From Chitinophagaceae bacterium (lineage in GTDB: Bacteria > Bacteroidota > Bacteroidia > Chitinophagales > Chitinophagaceae): a stretch of 64,000 nt of DNA. The position numbers were made by a program, and so were the translations under genes. This document shows, piece after piece, positions 28,101 to 34,895 of the stretch. Every line of letters starts with the position of its first letter. Within the stretch, counting starts at the first letter, position 1. The notes beneath the pieces were generated by a model that was not told the origin of the DNA, did no database searches, and saw only the letters and a list, made by a program, of their open reading frames with translations. The stretch covers positions 62,001-126,000 of the forward strand of contig JADJTY010000015.1 in NCBI GenBank assembly GCA_016710935.1. Reading direction: 5' to 3'.

Positions 28101-28213
28101 GATTCAATATTGATAAAAGATACTTTGCCCGTCTTGCTATCGGCAAATGCAATCTGTTTTGTTACTGGCGAAAAATCACGGCTTTCCTCGTAGCCGGATG
28201 ATGGTATAGACAA
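25166..28213 (-). CDS. WD40-caspase protein, 3' part of a frameshifted gene
   Basis: The main part (1015 codons) of a secreted caspase-family (C14) protease. WD40-like or propeller repeats fill about residues 1-600 (for example FSPDGKNLGLWFHG, HIFIWNLQSGEMEKSL, HGSIMLWDITQKKF). A beta-sandwich segment follows (about 640-755), then the caspase fold from VVVVGINIYKN (about 766), with His846 in YFAGHGV and Cys901 in YILDACQSAGA, so the dyad is intact. Translation of this frame would need the TTG at 28213, but homologous sequence (CFDFEKGYIKR) continues upstream of it and joins the previous fragment after a one-base T deletion. It is downstream of, and probably co-transcribed with, the C1 protease gene. 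Confidence 0.85.
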   Translation of the reverse strand: MSIPSSGYEESRDFSPVTKQIAFADSKTGKVSFINIESGQVVSTVQTDNSKEEKMQLSFSPNGEKLLVTKRSVFLLIDVPAGKIQRTIKNTKGDGEFGAFAPDGETLALAVKDYNKYIGQITMLDVKSGSILFESIYKDLGYFVKMQFSPDGKNLGLWFHGLSTDKQTLVLLNTMKGTINWQYNWTYKPGEFSSSVYRSDITFSADGQKMVFGNMKKLWLVGTNSGLTEKTFSEISQGSISGIYFIKDNSRMVSSTNDHIFIWNLQSGEMEKSLFVKQQTFEDRRNKYAPSADGKKMYVLREDNLRELDSTGKMTFQFTGAKKMEYRTNISVSYDGQYVMNQGVPLTGFCTANKDAYSLEVFDTKTHKMVYANNCVDGFAVFAKTQNILVIQEKSNAAPLRFYELPSGKLLYEIKVPKTSIKYNKPIFSQNDRYLAIAAEIDYTTSYAEEILIDLKTKTLKIIPITIAAAIDKRNDKYAMLTAIGFTPGEKYIVYQGWRTENVLFYDVEQGKFDEQLTFKNPPGIGMFSAINISPNGKFLLLGTYHGSIMLWDITQKKFEGTLYPDAAKGNWAVINPQGQFDANTGAQNDMFHVSGHTVVPLNSMFEIFYTPRLLPRILSGENFGPSDVDVKKLKKAPTVKMQFKENIRNLEVDDDEIKTIETKVGSASVAITAECLLDAVTEIRLYQNGKLVETTRNLTVEDDKQGDKTMAKTFSVNLLEGTNRFRAIAFNTERTESRPLELNVVFKLEKTSPGVSTTVNEVQLHVVVVGINIYKNPKYNLNYAMNDAEAFKIAMENGAKGMFFKVNTHFIKNADASKLGIVAALEKVKAQANAGDVFVFYFAGHGVVNDKKEFFLVPSDVTQLYGNDDALAQKGLSAANLQQFSKDIKAQKQLYILDACQSAGALEDIVAARGAAEEKAIAQLARSTGTHWLTASGSSQFASEFSQLGHGAFTYCLLEALNGGADNGDKKITIKELDAYLQIKVPEVTQKYKGTVQYPASYGYGNDFPLIIIK

Positions 28214-28218
28214 CCGTT

Positions 28219-28662
28219 TTATATATCCTTTTTCAAAATCAAAACATCATCCCCAAAAATATAAAGCCCTTTTTCGGGATAAAACATCTTTGGCGTTTTA
28301 TCATATACATACCTATTTATAAAATTATACTTTGCCCCTCTTGATGCGTATGTTTTAATTGTTTGTCCATCTAAATCTATCAGTTTAAAAGTCTTATCAT
28401 CCATGGCCAGGTAAATGGAAGTATTATTTTTAAAACTGGCAGCCTCTACATGTTTTATTGTTCTTAGCTGCTGGCCTGTGGCAATATCCCACAGTATGGC
28501 AAGGGTATCATTCTCTACCGAAATAAAATATTTATTATCCGGCGAAATGGAAATCGATTCCAGTTGGCTCTTATGCCCGTCTTTTCTAAAAAGATCAGAT
28601 TCCTGTGCAAAGCTGCTCAGGTTGATAAGAAGAAATGCGAAACAATAGATTATTTTTTTCAT
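28219..28662 (-). CDS. WD40-caspase protein, 5' part with signal peptide
   Basis: The first 147 codons of the same protein. There is a signal peptide (MKKIIYCFAFLLINLSSFAQ) and a WD40-like blade (HKSQLESISISPDNKYF then LAILWDIATGQQLRTIK). The frame ends at a stop right after the junction with the 3' part. Reading through GATGATGTT and adding one T in the T4 run (28241-28244 as A4 on plus) gives GDDVFDFEKGYIKRL and one continuous protein of about 1170 residues. The ATG at 28660-28662 is chosen for the signal peptide; a start 24 nt upstream is less likely. It begins 51 nt after the C1 protease stop. Confidence 0.78.
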   Translation of the reverse strand: MKKIIYCFAFLLINLSSFAQESDLFRKDGHKSQLESISISPDNKYFISVENDTLAILWDIATGQQLRTIKHVEAASFKNNTSIYLAMDDKTFKLIDLDGQTIKTYASRGAKYNFINRYVYDKTPKMFYPEKGLYIFGDDVLILKKDI

Positions 28663-28713
28663 GTTGTGGTTACATTCGGTAAACAAAATTTTATCAGGAA
28701 AATTTTTATGTAT

Positions 28714-30198
28714 TTATTGATGTGTGATCTCCACCATCAACGGAACCACTGTTCCCTTGTGTTGTTGTTTTACATCAAAGCCTATATCATTTAAATGATA
28801 CGTGATATCGGAAGGCAGTGTAACCTTATCTCCCAGAGCCGCATTGATTTTTTTTGACAATCCTCCCTGCACAGCATTCATTTTGGCCAGCATATCGCCG
28901 GCATCCAATCTTTCTTTGGAATAAAGAATTAGCAGATAATCTGTACCGGGATTATTATCCATTTTTACAACTTTAGTTTCCGATGGAAAAGCCACCGTAC
29001 TGTTACTGCCGATATGGGGCGACATATTATCGGCAAAGGGTAATATCTTATTCACCTTACCACTGAGATCGGTGGCAAAAGCATAGATGAACGATTCTGT
29101 ATTGGTAGTAATCATAAAACGGAAGCGTGTGCCACTACTGTACGATTTATCCATTTTATAAGCTACCAGTTCTTCTTTATATACCGGAAGATTATCGGCC
29201 ACTTCCAGGTTGCGGGTAAGCACCCTCATGGCATTCATAGCTTCGCCGGTATTTAATTGAAACCGTACCACACCTTTCAGCGATACATCTATGATGCTTT
29301 CATCGGGTTTTACAGGATTGGGTTTGGGCTGTGGCTTTGGTGGCCCATAGGCCTGTATTACCATGAGCGAATATTTGGCAAAATCGGCATAAGGTATCCA
29401 TACAAAACCTTTGTCGGCCCAGGATGTGCCCCAGGAATTCATTATGCGAAAAGCTCCTCCGTATTTTTTATCATCATAGCCAACAACACACATCGCATGC
29501 CGGCCATGCTTACCGGTAGGTCCGTCATCGGTTTTAAGTTCACGCCATATATCCGTTTTTACGGTATAAAAGCTTTCGGCAACTATAAATCCTAACATAC
29601 ATGGATAGCCCTCCGATAATGCTTTTTTGGTGGCATTAATCTTCAGCTTGTCATCTGTTTCACTGGTTGTGTACAATATCTGGTAATCTGAAATACGAAA
29701 GTTGATCCCTTCTTTTTTGGCTTCATTTTTTATAGCTATTCCGCAGTTATAAGGCTGTGTAATTAATTTAGCAACCCCGGTTGTTTTCATCAGTTCAAAT
29801 GCATCCACCGGATTTGTACCATCCTGGCATTTCCTGTCGTTATTGTTCTTTATCTGTTCATAAATAAAACTGGGCGAAAAGATATTTGCATTGGGGTTCA
29901 CCGCAGAGCCACCGGCACCTGCAATTTCGCTCTGTAATTTTACATATAAAATTGTTCGCAGATGATAGGCCGTTGCAAAGGCCACACAGGTACCGTATTG
30001 GCCCTGGTCGCCGGGTACAGGGCAAAACTTTTCGACAGATGCTGCTGATGGCATGTTTTTATAACTCTCTGTTGTTAGCGTGGCTTTGTATGGTATTGTA
30101 CGCAAACTGGGTGGGTCGTATATCATGCCGGTAAACCTTTGCTGTGCCGAAAGGCTGAGTGAAGGGAATAAACATAACAATACTACTAAGTGTTTCAT
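28714..30198 (-). CDS. Secreted papain-like (C1) protease with DUF4384
   Basis: A 494-residue secreted cysteine protease. After the signal peptide (cleavage near SLSAQ) comes a papain-like domain: Gln in GDQGQYGTC, nucleophile Cys71, His234 in HGRHAMCVVGYDD and Asn254 in RIMNSWGTSW, so the catalytic set is complete. Residues of about 300-480 match the DUF4384 pattern (SSGTRFRFMITTNTESFIYA, then NMSPHIGSN and NPGTDYLLILYS), a beta domain often attached to bacterial C1 or caspase proteins. A proline-rich hinge (PPKPQPKPNP) separates the two. The ATG at 30196-30198 is chosen because it begins the signal peptide. It is the first gene of a two-gene unit with the WD40-caspase. Confidence 0.9.
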   Translation of the reverse strand: MKHLVVLLCLFPSLSLSAQQRFTGMIYDPPSLRTIPYKATLTTESYKNMPSAASVEKFCPVPGDQGQYGTCVAFATAYHLRTILYVKLQSEIAGAGGSAVNPNANIFSPSFIYEQIKNNNDRKCQDGTNPVDAFELMKTTGVAKLITQPYNCGIAIKNEAKKEGINFRISDYQILYTTSETDDKLKINATKKALSEGYPCMLGFIVAESFYTVKTDIWRELKTDDGPTGKHGRHAMCVVGYDDKKYGGAFRIMNSWGTSWADKGFVWIPYADFAKYSLMVIQAYGPPKPQPKPNPVKPDESIIDVSLKGVVRFQLNTGEAMNAMRVLTRNLEVADNLPVYKEELVAYKMDKSYSSGTRFRFMITTNTESFIYAFATDLSGKVNKILPFADNMSPHIGSNSTVAFPSETKVVKMDNNPGTDYLLILYSKERLDAGDMLAKMNAVQGGLSKKINAALGDKVTLPSDITYHLNDIGFDVKQQHKGTVVPLMVEITHQ

Positions 30199-30421
30199 AT
30201 AACAGGGCATTGGATTTTTAGATTTCCTGCCGGTATGACAAGAAGCTAAAAAAGATTATAAATAAAATGGAATTGTGTTGTTCATCTTAACACAAAAGAG
30301 ATGCGTACGTTGAAAACTCAAGATACGGATAGAAAGTGGGTTGGTAAAAAATATAACTCCACCAAACCCAATGGCTTTAAAATCCACAGGTTTATATTCA
30401 ACTAAGTTTATATCCCGGTCT

Positions 30422-30429
30422 TATCTTTG
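30422..30429 (+). promoter_or_regulatory. -7 box (TATCTTTG) upstream of the M23 gene
   Basis: TATCTTTG matches TAnnTTTG; the TTG start lies 15 nt downstream. The divergent gap 30199-30421 holds no other recognised feature. Confidence 0.5.
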
Positions 30430-30444
30430 CTTTTAAATTATTAA

Positions 30445-31068
30445 TTGAAAAAAAATACTGTCATAAACACAATCGGTTGTTTAATCATAGTGTCCCTGGC
30501 AAGTTGTACTGTCAGTAATACTCCCCAACGTACTGAATTGAAATTGCTCCAAAAAGGAAAAGGTAAAGACGATAGCAGTTTCATCTATCATCTTCCTTAC
30601 GAAGAAAATAAAACTCTTTTATTGGTACAGGGCTACTTTAGCCGGTACACCCATAAAAACCGTGCTGCACTCGACTTTAAAATGAAGAAGGGAACTAAAA
30701 TTTGTGCGGTAAGAGATGGTGTTGTTCTGCGGCTTAAAGAAGATGGTAATAAAGGTGGCAGCAATGCAAAATACCGTTCCTTCGGAAACTTTGTTGTGAT
30801 ACAGCATGAAGACAGCAGCCGAACCGGTTACTGGCATTTACAATTTAATGGCGTGCTGGTAAATGTGGGCGATACAGTAAAACAGGGACAGGTGATCGGG
30901 CTGAGTGGCAAAACGGGTTATACTTATTTTCCGCACTTACATTTTATTGTTTGGAGGTCTGATGGTAAAGGACAATGGACACAAATAGGTACCCGTTTTC
31001 AAACCAACAAAGGAATCCGTTACCTTCGGCCTTTCAGATTTTACAGAAATACAAAACCAACCAATTGA
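30445..31068 (+). CDS. M23-family peptidase/LytM lipoprotein
   Basis: A 207-residue envelope lipoprotein (lipobox VSLASCTVS) with a LytM/M23 zinc-peptidase domain that may trim peptidoglycan. Metal-site motifs: H(x)6D in HKNRAALDFK and HLHF in YFPHLHFIV, with YWHLQFNG between as the usual second His. All expected ligands are seen, so it is probably active. The start is a TTG; no in-frame ATG precedes the lipobox. Its stop overlaps the TTG start of pnuC (TTGA). Confidence 0.88.
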   Translation: MKKNTVINTIGCLIIVSLASCTVSNTPQRTELKLLQKGKGKDDSSFIYHLPYEENKTLLLVQGYFSRYTHKNRAALDFKMKKGTKICAVRDGVVLRLKEDGNKGGSNAKYRSFGNFVVIQHEDSSRTGYWHLQFNGVLVNVGDTVKQGQVIGLSGKTGYTYFPHLHFIVWRSDGKGQWTQIGTRFQTNKGIRYLRPFRFYRNTKPTN

Positions 31069-31706
31069 GCTTAGCGGAAATTTACCAGCAGTTTATCACC
31101 GGCATGTTGAACACAACATGGTACGAGTATGTAGCTGTTTTTGCAGGTATTGCCAGTGTGTGGTACTCACGTGCAGAAAATATCCTGGTTTATCCGGTGG
31201 GGCTTATCAATACCATCATCTACATCTACATTAGTTTTAATGGACACCTGCTGGGTGAAGCCGCCGTAAATTTTTATTATACCATCATGAGTTTTTCGGG
31301 CTGGTACATGTGGGCGAGGAAAGATCAGCGAAAGGAGATCGTACTGCATATTACTTATTCTAATAAAAAGGAAAGGCTGCAGCAAATTGCTTTTTTCTTA
31401 TTTTTCTACATCAGTATTTTTACAGCGCTCACTTATTTTAAAACAGCTTTTTTTGAAGGGGTAATTCCCTGGGCCGATGCGCTTGCCTCTGCCACAGCAT
31501 TTACCGGCATGTGGCTGATGACAAAAAAGAAAGTAGAAAGCTGGTACTGGTGGATCGCTACAAACATCGCATCTATACCGCTGTACTTTGTAAAGCAATA
31601 TGTTTTTACGAGTGTGTATTATCTGGTGTTATTGGTAATGGCTGTATTCGGATTATTTGAATGGATGAAAAAAGCCCGTCTTCAGAACAGGCAGGCAAAA
31701 CAATAA
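31065..31706 (+). CDS. pnuC: Nicotinamide riboside transporter PnuC
   Basis: A PnuC-type membrane facilitator of about 213 residues for nicotinamide riboside (or a related vitamin). Seven helices are visible; typical features are the Trp-rich start TTWYEYVAVFAGIASVWYSR, the conserved ILVYPVGLINTIIYIY and the WYMWARKDQ segment. The open frame begins at 30975 inside the M23 gene; the TTG at 31065 gives a 4-nt TTGA overlap with the upstream stop and the expected length, and is preferred over the later ATG (31104). The NadR-type kinase 1 kb downstream strengthens the NR assignment. Confidence 0.88.
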   Translation: MSLAEIYQQFITGMLNTTWYEYVAVFAGIASVWYSRAENILVYPVGLINTIIYIYISFNGHLLGEAAVNFYYTIMSFSGWYMWARKDQRKEIVLHITYSNKKERLQQIAFFLFFYISIFTALTYFKTAFFEGVIPWADALASATAFTGMWLMTKKKVESWYWWIATNIASIPLYFVKQYVFTSVYYLVLLVMAVFGLFEWMKKARLQNRQAKQ

Positions 31707-31709
31707 AAT

Positions 31710-32258
31710 ATGAGCTACTGTACATTTATCAGCACGCTAAAACCCGGCGAACAAACCGTTCACAAGATCTATCATGATACGCAATATGGTTTTCCTATTG
31801 ATGATGATCATGAACTGTTTTGCCGTTTGGTATTGGAAATAAACCAGGCCGGACTCAGCTGGACCACCATACTCAACAAACAAGAAAATTTTCGCAAAGC
31901 CTACCATAATTTCAACATAAAAAAAGTAGCGGCTTATAAAGAAAAAGATTTTGAAAGGCTTATGAACGACGCAGGCATCATCCGTAACCGGCTTAAAATA
32001 AATGCAGCAATAGAAAATGCAAAAACCATTCTTGCAATGCAGAAAGAATTTGGCTCTTTTAAAAACTGGCTGGCACACCATCACCCAAAAACAAAAGCCG
32101 AGTGGACAAAACTCTTTAAAAAAACATTTAAGTTTACCGGTGGTGAGATCGTGAACGAGTTTGTGATGAGTACCGGCTATTTGCCCGGGGCGCATGACGC
32201 AACCTGCCCCATTCACAAAAAAGTATTAAAAGCAAAACCCGGGTGGAATGAAAAATAG
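31710..32258 (+). CDS. tag: DNA-3-methyladenine glycosylase I
   Basis: Removes 3-methyladenine from alkylated DNA; 182 residues, close to E. coli Tag. Seen: MSYCTF (zinc ligand Cys4), YHDTQYGFPIDDDHELFCRL with its zinc His, the GLSWTTIL segment with catalytic-pocket residues, NRLKINAAIENA, and the C-terminal HDATCPIH that supplies the last His and Cys of the zinc snap. It starts 3 nt after pnuC and its end overlaps the next small gene by 11 nt. The functional link to NAD salvage is unclear. Confidence 0.95.
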   Translation: MSYCTFISTLKPGEQTVHKIYHDTQYGFPIDDDHELFCRLVLEINQAGLSWTTILNKQENFRKAYHNFNIKKVAAYKEKDFERLMNDAGIIRNRLKINAAIENAKTILAMQKEFGSFKNWLAHHHPKTKAEWTKLFKKTFKFTGGEIVNEFVMSTGYLPGAHDATCPIHKKVLKAKPGWNEK

Positions 32259-32427
32259 AAAAAACTGGCTGTATATTAAAGCAGGGCTGATCGTACTTTT
32301 TACCATTATCATCTTTGCCATGCCTGTAGAAGATACTTTCAGAAAGTGGCTGCGTTTTGGTATGCTTAGTTTGTTTGTTGCAAGTTTTATCATTGATTTA
32401 AACCGCTACAAAAAACGCAATGATTAA
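32248..32427 (+). CDS. Small membrane protein, 59 residues (copy 1)
   Basis: An unrecognised 59-residue protein with two predicted membrane helices (about residues 7-25 and 36-50) and a basic tail (RYKKRND). It overlaps the end of tag by 11 nt, so it is probably real and coupled. It aligns without gaps to the next small protein with about 21 identities in 59, including P26, the F31-x-KWL core, the D50-L51 pair and Y54-K-K, so the two are tandem paralogues. No function can be inferred. Confidence 0.7.
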   Translation: MKNRKNWLYIKAGLIVLFTIIIFAMPVEDTFRKWLRFGMLSLFVASFIIDLNRYKKRND

Positions 32428-32436
32428 AAAATTGTC

Positions 32437-32616
32437 ATGAAAAAAAATAAAGTATTTCTTATCATCAAAGGAGTTTGTATCTGTTTATTAATTATTGCTC
32501 TCGCAATAATACCAACCGGCAACTCATTTACTAAATGGCTTACTGCTACAACACTCGGTTTTGCTTTAATAACTTTCGCTATGGACCTTTACGATTACAA
32601 AAAAAAAATCAATTGA
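32437..32616 (+). CDS. Small membrane protein, 59 residues (copy 2)
   Basis: A 59-residue paralogue of the preceding protein, with the same length and topology: two hydrophobic stretches (VFLIIKGVCICLLIIALAII and TATTLGFALITFAM) joined by a short FTKWL loop, then DLYDYKKKIN. It begins 9 nt after copy 1 and its TGA overlaps the TTG start of the NadR-type kinase (TTGA). This spacing on both sides makes it very likely to be translated. Function unknown. Confidence 0.7.
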   Translation: MKKNKVFLIIKGVCICLLIIALAIIPTGNSFTKWLTATTLGFALITFAMDLYDYKKKIN

Positions 32617-33155
32617 AAAAAATTGTCATCATCGGGCCGGAATCTACAGGCAAAAGCACACTTTGTGAGCAGCTTGCTGCCCATTACCATACCATTTGGG
32701 TAAAGGAATATGCACGGGAATATCTTTTAAAAAACGGAACCGACTATAGTTTTGAAACCCTGCTTGATATTGCTAAAGGACAGGTTGCAGTAGAAGAGTT
32801 GGCTGTTCAACAACTATCAACGATCAACCATCAACCATCAACTGTATTCATTGATACCGACATGCACGTAATGAAAGTATGGTGTGAATTTGTTTTTGAA
32901 AAATGCCATCACTGGATCCTGAACCGCATTGTTGAAAGAAAATACGATCTGTATTTATTATGCAATATTGATCTGCCCTGGGTTAAAGACGAACTGAGAG
33001 AATATCCGGATTTGATCAGCCGTCAAAAATTATATCATCATTATAAAGACATCATGGTAAACCAACAGGTACCCTGGGTTGATATAAGCGGAACTTATGA
33101 GGAGCGTTTGAAGAAAGCCATTGACGGCCTCACCCTCCATCTCCCTCTCCAATAG
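32613..33155 (+). CDS. nadR: NadR-type ribosylnicotinamide kinase/ATPase
   Basis: A 180-residue P-loop protein. KKIVIIGPESTGKSTLCEQL contains the Walker A motif; YAREYL, FIDTDMHVMKVW (Walker B-like) and YDLYLLCNIDLPWVKDELRE are typical of the C-terminal kinase domain of NadR. The nucleotidyltransferase domain of enterobacterial NadR is absent, so it probably only phosphorylates nicotinamide riboside to NMN, trapping what PnuC imports. The TTG at 32613 overlaps the previous stop; earlier starts would lie inside it. Its middle carries an unusual 7-nt repeat tract, and its last residues (TLHLPLQ) are encoded by a dispersed repeat. Confidence 0.87.
   Translation: MKKIVIIGPESTGKSTLCEQLAAHYHTIWVKEYAREYLLKNGTDYSFETLLDIAKGQVAVEELAVQQLSTINHQPSTVFIDTDMHVMKVWCEFVFEKCHHWILNRIVERKYDLYLLCNIDLPWVKDELREYPDLISRQKLYHHYKDIMVNQQVPWVDISGTYEERLKKAIDGLTLHLPLQ
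32811..32842 (+). repeat. Heptanucleotide tandem repeat (CAACNAT) inside nadR
   Basis: Units CAACTAT, CAACGAT, CAACCAT, CAACCAT and a partial CAAC lie head to tail, about 4.6 copies. The unit is not a multiple of three, so gain or loss of one unit would shift the reading frame. It encodes the low-complexity stretch QLSTINHQPST. Confidence 0.7.
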
Positions 33156-33339
33156 AGCGGGAGCGGAGCATTGAACATGGCTAAACATTTTGTCTTCCAC
33201 ATCTTCATTAGTTCTTTATCATCAATTACGCAATCTGTATCTGCTTTTTTAAGTAAAACATGATCTTCACTTCAATCTTCAGGTTCCCTCTCCTTTGGTG
33301 TTACTTGCAAGGAACGAGCATAGCTCATTGGGGTGAGGC
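33127..33339. repeat. Inverted-repeat-bounded spacer between nadR and mtgA
   Basis: A perfect 9-bp inverted repeat (GCCTCACCC at 33127-33135; GGGTGAGGC at 33331-33339) bounds a 195-nt interior with two CCCTCTCC blocks (33143-33150, 33281-33288 region). The left arm lies in the last codons of nadR and the right arm ends 2 nt before the mtgA stop. It looks like a repetitive element linking two convergent genes; no gene is seen in it. Confidence 0.5.
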
Positions 33340-33341
33340 AG

Positions 33342-34247
33342 CTATTTAATTATCGCCTGTACATCTGCATCTCCCCTGAGATTATTCATCTGCCTCATAA
33401 TATTAGCATACCGGCTTGCAACATAACCACTCAAAGGTTTCACAGTATACCGCTTGGGGTTTGGCAAACAGGCCGCAATCTGTGCAGCCTCTGCAGCGGT
33501 TAGTTCTTTGGCATCTTTATTAAAATATTTTTTTGCTGCAGCCTGCACACCAAAAATGCCCGGACCCATTTCGGCTACATTTAAATAGCGTTCAAGAATG
33601 GTTCGCTTTGTCCACAGTCCTTCAATGGAGAAGGTGAAAAAAACTTCAATTCCCTTTCTTAAAAAACCGCCACCCTGCCACAGAAAAACATTTTTTGCAA
33701 CCTGCTGGCTGATGGTGCTTGCGCCTCTTACTTTGTTGGGGTGCCGTTTGTTATATTTCATGGCAACTTTTATAGCCTTCAGGTCAAAGCCATCGTGATC
33801 GGGATAAAGCTGGTCTTCACTGGCAATTACGGCCAGTTTTATATTAGCCCCCATATTACCATAACTAACATGATCCCTGCTAAGGCCATGGCCCTGCAAA
33901 AGGCTGCCGGCCTGGGTTAGCGTAATCGGCGGATTAAAAATGATCCCCAGCAATAAGTATAAAGTAGAAGAGATATAAGCGATAAAAAAAACCTCTTTTA
34001 AAACAATTGCCGCCTTCTTTACAAACTCAATATGGCGCAGCCAGAAAAAATACATTAAGCCAACTACAAGAACTACAGCACCCACGATCAGCATTTTGGT
34101 TTTAAGGTTTGCAACTGCAAAATCAACAACAGAAAATTTTTGTACAAGAAAAACCAGGAACCAGATCATATGCAGTATGAAGACCCAGAAAAAGATCCTT
34201 TTCATCCATATCCATGTTTTTTTCATACTTGCCTGTTTATCCGCCAC
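33342..34247 (-). CDS. mtgA: Monofunctional peptidoglycan transglycosylase
   Basis: A glycosyltransferase 51-family enzyme that polymerises lipid II into glycan strands; 301 residues. Hallmarks: SEDQLYPDHDGFDLKAIKVA with the catalytic Glu, GASTISQQVAKNVFLW, KRTILERYLNVAEMGPGIFG and AAQIAACLPNPKRY. Unlike the single anchor of E. coli MtgA, three hydrophobic helices precede the domain (about 13-36, 50-70 and 83-104). No transpeptidase domain. The first ATG is used; a second (MKKTWIW) is 21 nt later. Confidence 0.92.
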   Translation of the reverse strand: MADKQASMKKTWIWMKRIFFWVFILHMIWFLVFLVQKFSVVDFAVANLKTKMLIVGAVVLVVGLMYFFWLRHIEFVKKAAIVLKEVFFIAYISSTLYLLLGIIFNPPITLTQAGSLLQGHGLSRDHVSYGNMGANIKLAVIASEDQLYPDHDGFDLKAIKVAMKYNKRHPNKVRGASTISQQVAKNVFLWQGGGFLRKGIEVFFTFSIEGLWTKRTILERYLNVAEMGPGIFGVQAAAKKYFNKDAKELTAAEAAQIAACLPNPKRYTVKPLSGYVASRYANIMRQMNNLRGDADVQAIIK

Positions 34248-34293
34248 CTGGGGCCTGTGGGCATGAGGCTGCGGGGTTTAATGCAATATACTA

Positions 34294-34851
34294 CTAGCCT
34301 TTCTTATTACTCATGTTCATATACACCAGTTTGTATTTTTTTCCAATCACCAATCCACTTCCCCCTTTTTTTCCTTTTGCTATTAAATAACCCAGGGTTC
34401 CCAGTCCAACAGAAGTAAGTAATAAAGGCAAACTGAATTTTTCCCGGTCGGCTACATAAACCACGCCGCTGGCCAGTGTAATTAAAACACCTCCGCTAAA
34501 TAAAGCAGCACCGCTCCCCTTCATATTAAAATTTGTTTTTTCTTTTTTACCAATGACCGCAACCTGATTGTAGTGATATTTATAACGGTAACTGCCAACC
34601 GTATCAATAATATAGGTTCCAAAGTTGGTAGGCAGGTACCGGATGATGAATTCCTGGAGGTAAAGAGTATCGTTTTGTATACCATTGATAAACGCAGTAA
34701 TCGTTGCCCCGCTTTGGGCAGTAAGCGAAATATTCATACCGCTGTAAAATGTGGTAATGAGTTTGTTGTTTTTTTTAAGCTGAATAAAATCGGCAGATTG
34801 GGAGAACGATGTAACAGAAACAAGTAGCAGTATGGGCAGCAATAATTTCAT
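34294..34851 (-). CDS. Secreted/membrane protein of unknown function
   Basis: A 185-residue product with a signal peptide (MKLLLPILLLVSVTSFSQS), a beta-rich first half (GATITAFINGIQNDTLYL, YHYNQVAVIGKK) and two hydrophobic helices in the second half (FSGGVLITLASGVVYVA; LLLTSVGLGTLGYLIA), then a basic tail. The pattern resembles small Bacteroidota proteins in which a beta domain senses or binds something and helices anchor it, but no family is recognised. Confidence 0.6.
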   Translation of the reverse strand: MKLLLPILLLVSVTSFSQSADFIQLKKNNKLITTFYSGMNISLTAQSGATITAFINGIQNDTLYLQEFIIRYLPTNFGTYIIDTVGSYRYKYHYNQVAVIGKKEKTNFNMKGSGAALFSGGVLITLASGVVYVADREKFSLPLLLTSVGLGTLGYLIAKGKKGGSGLVIGKKYKLVYMNMSNKKG

Positions 34852-34895
34852 GCAGTAAAATAAAATTGAAAAATTTCAACAGAAAATATTTTCTG

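Noticed and set aside
32811..32842. Possible CRISPR-like repeat
   Set aside because: Units are only seven bases, contiguous and without spacers, and lie in a coding region; no cas genes are nearby.
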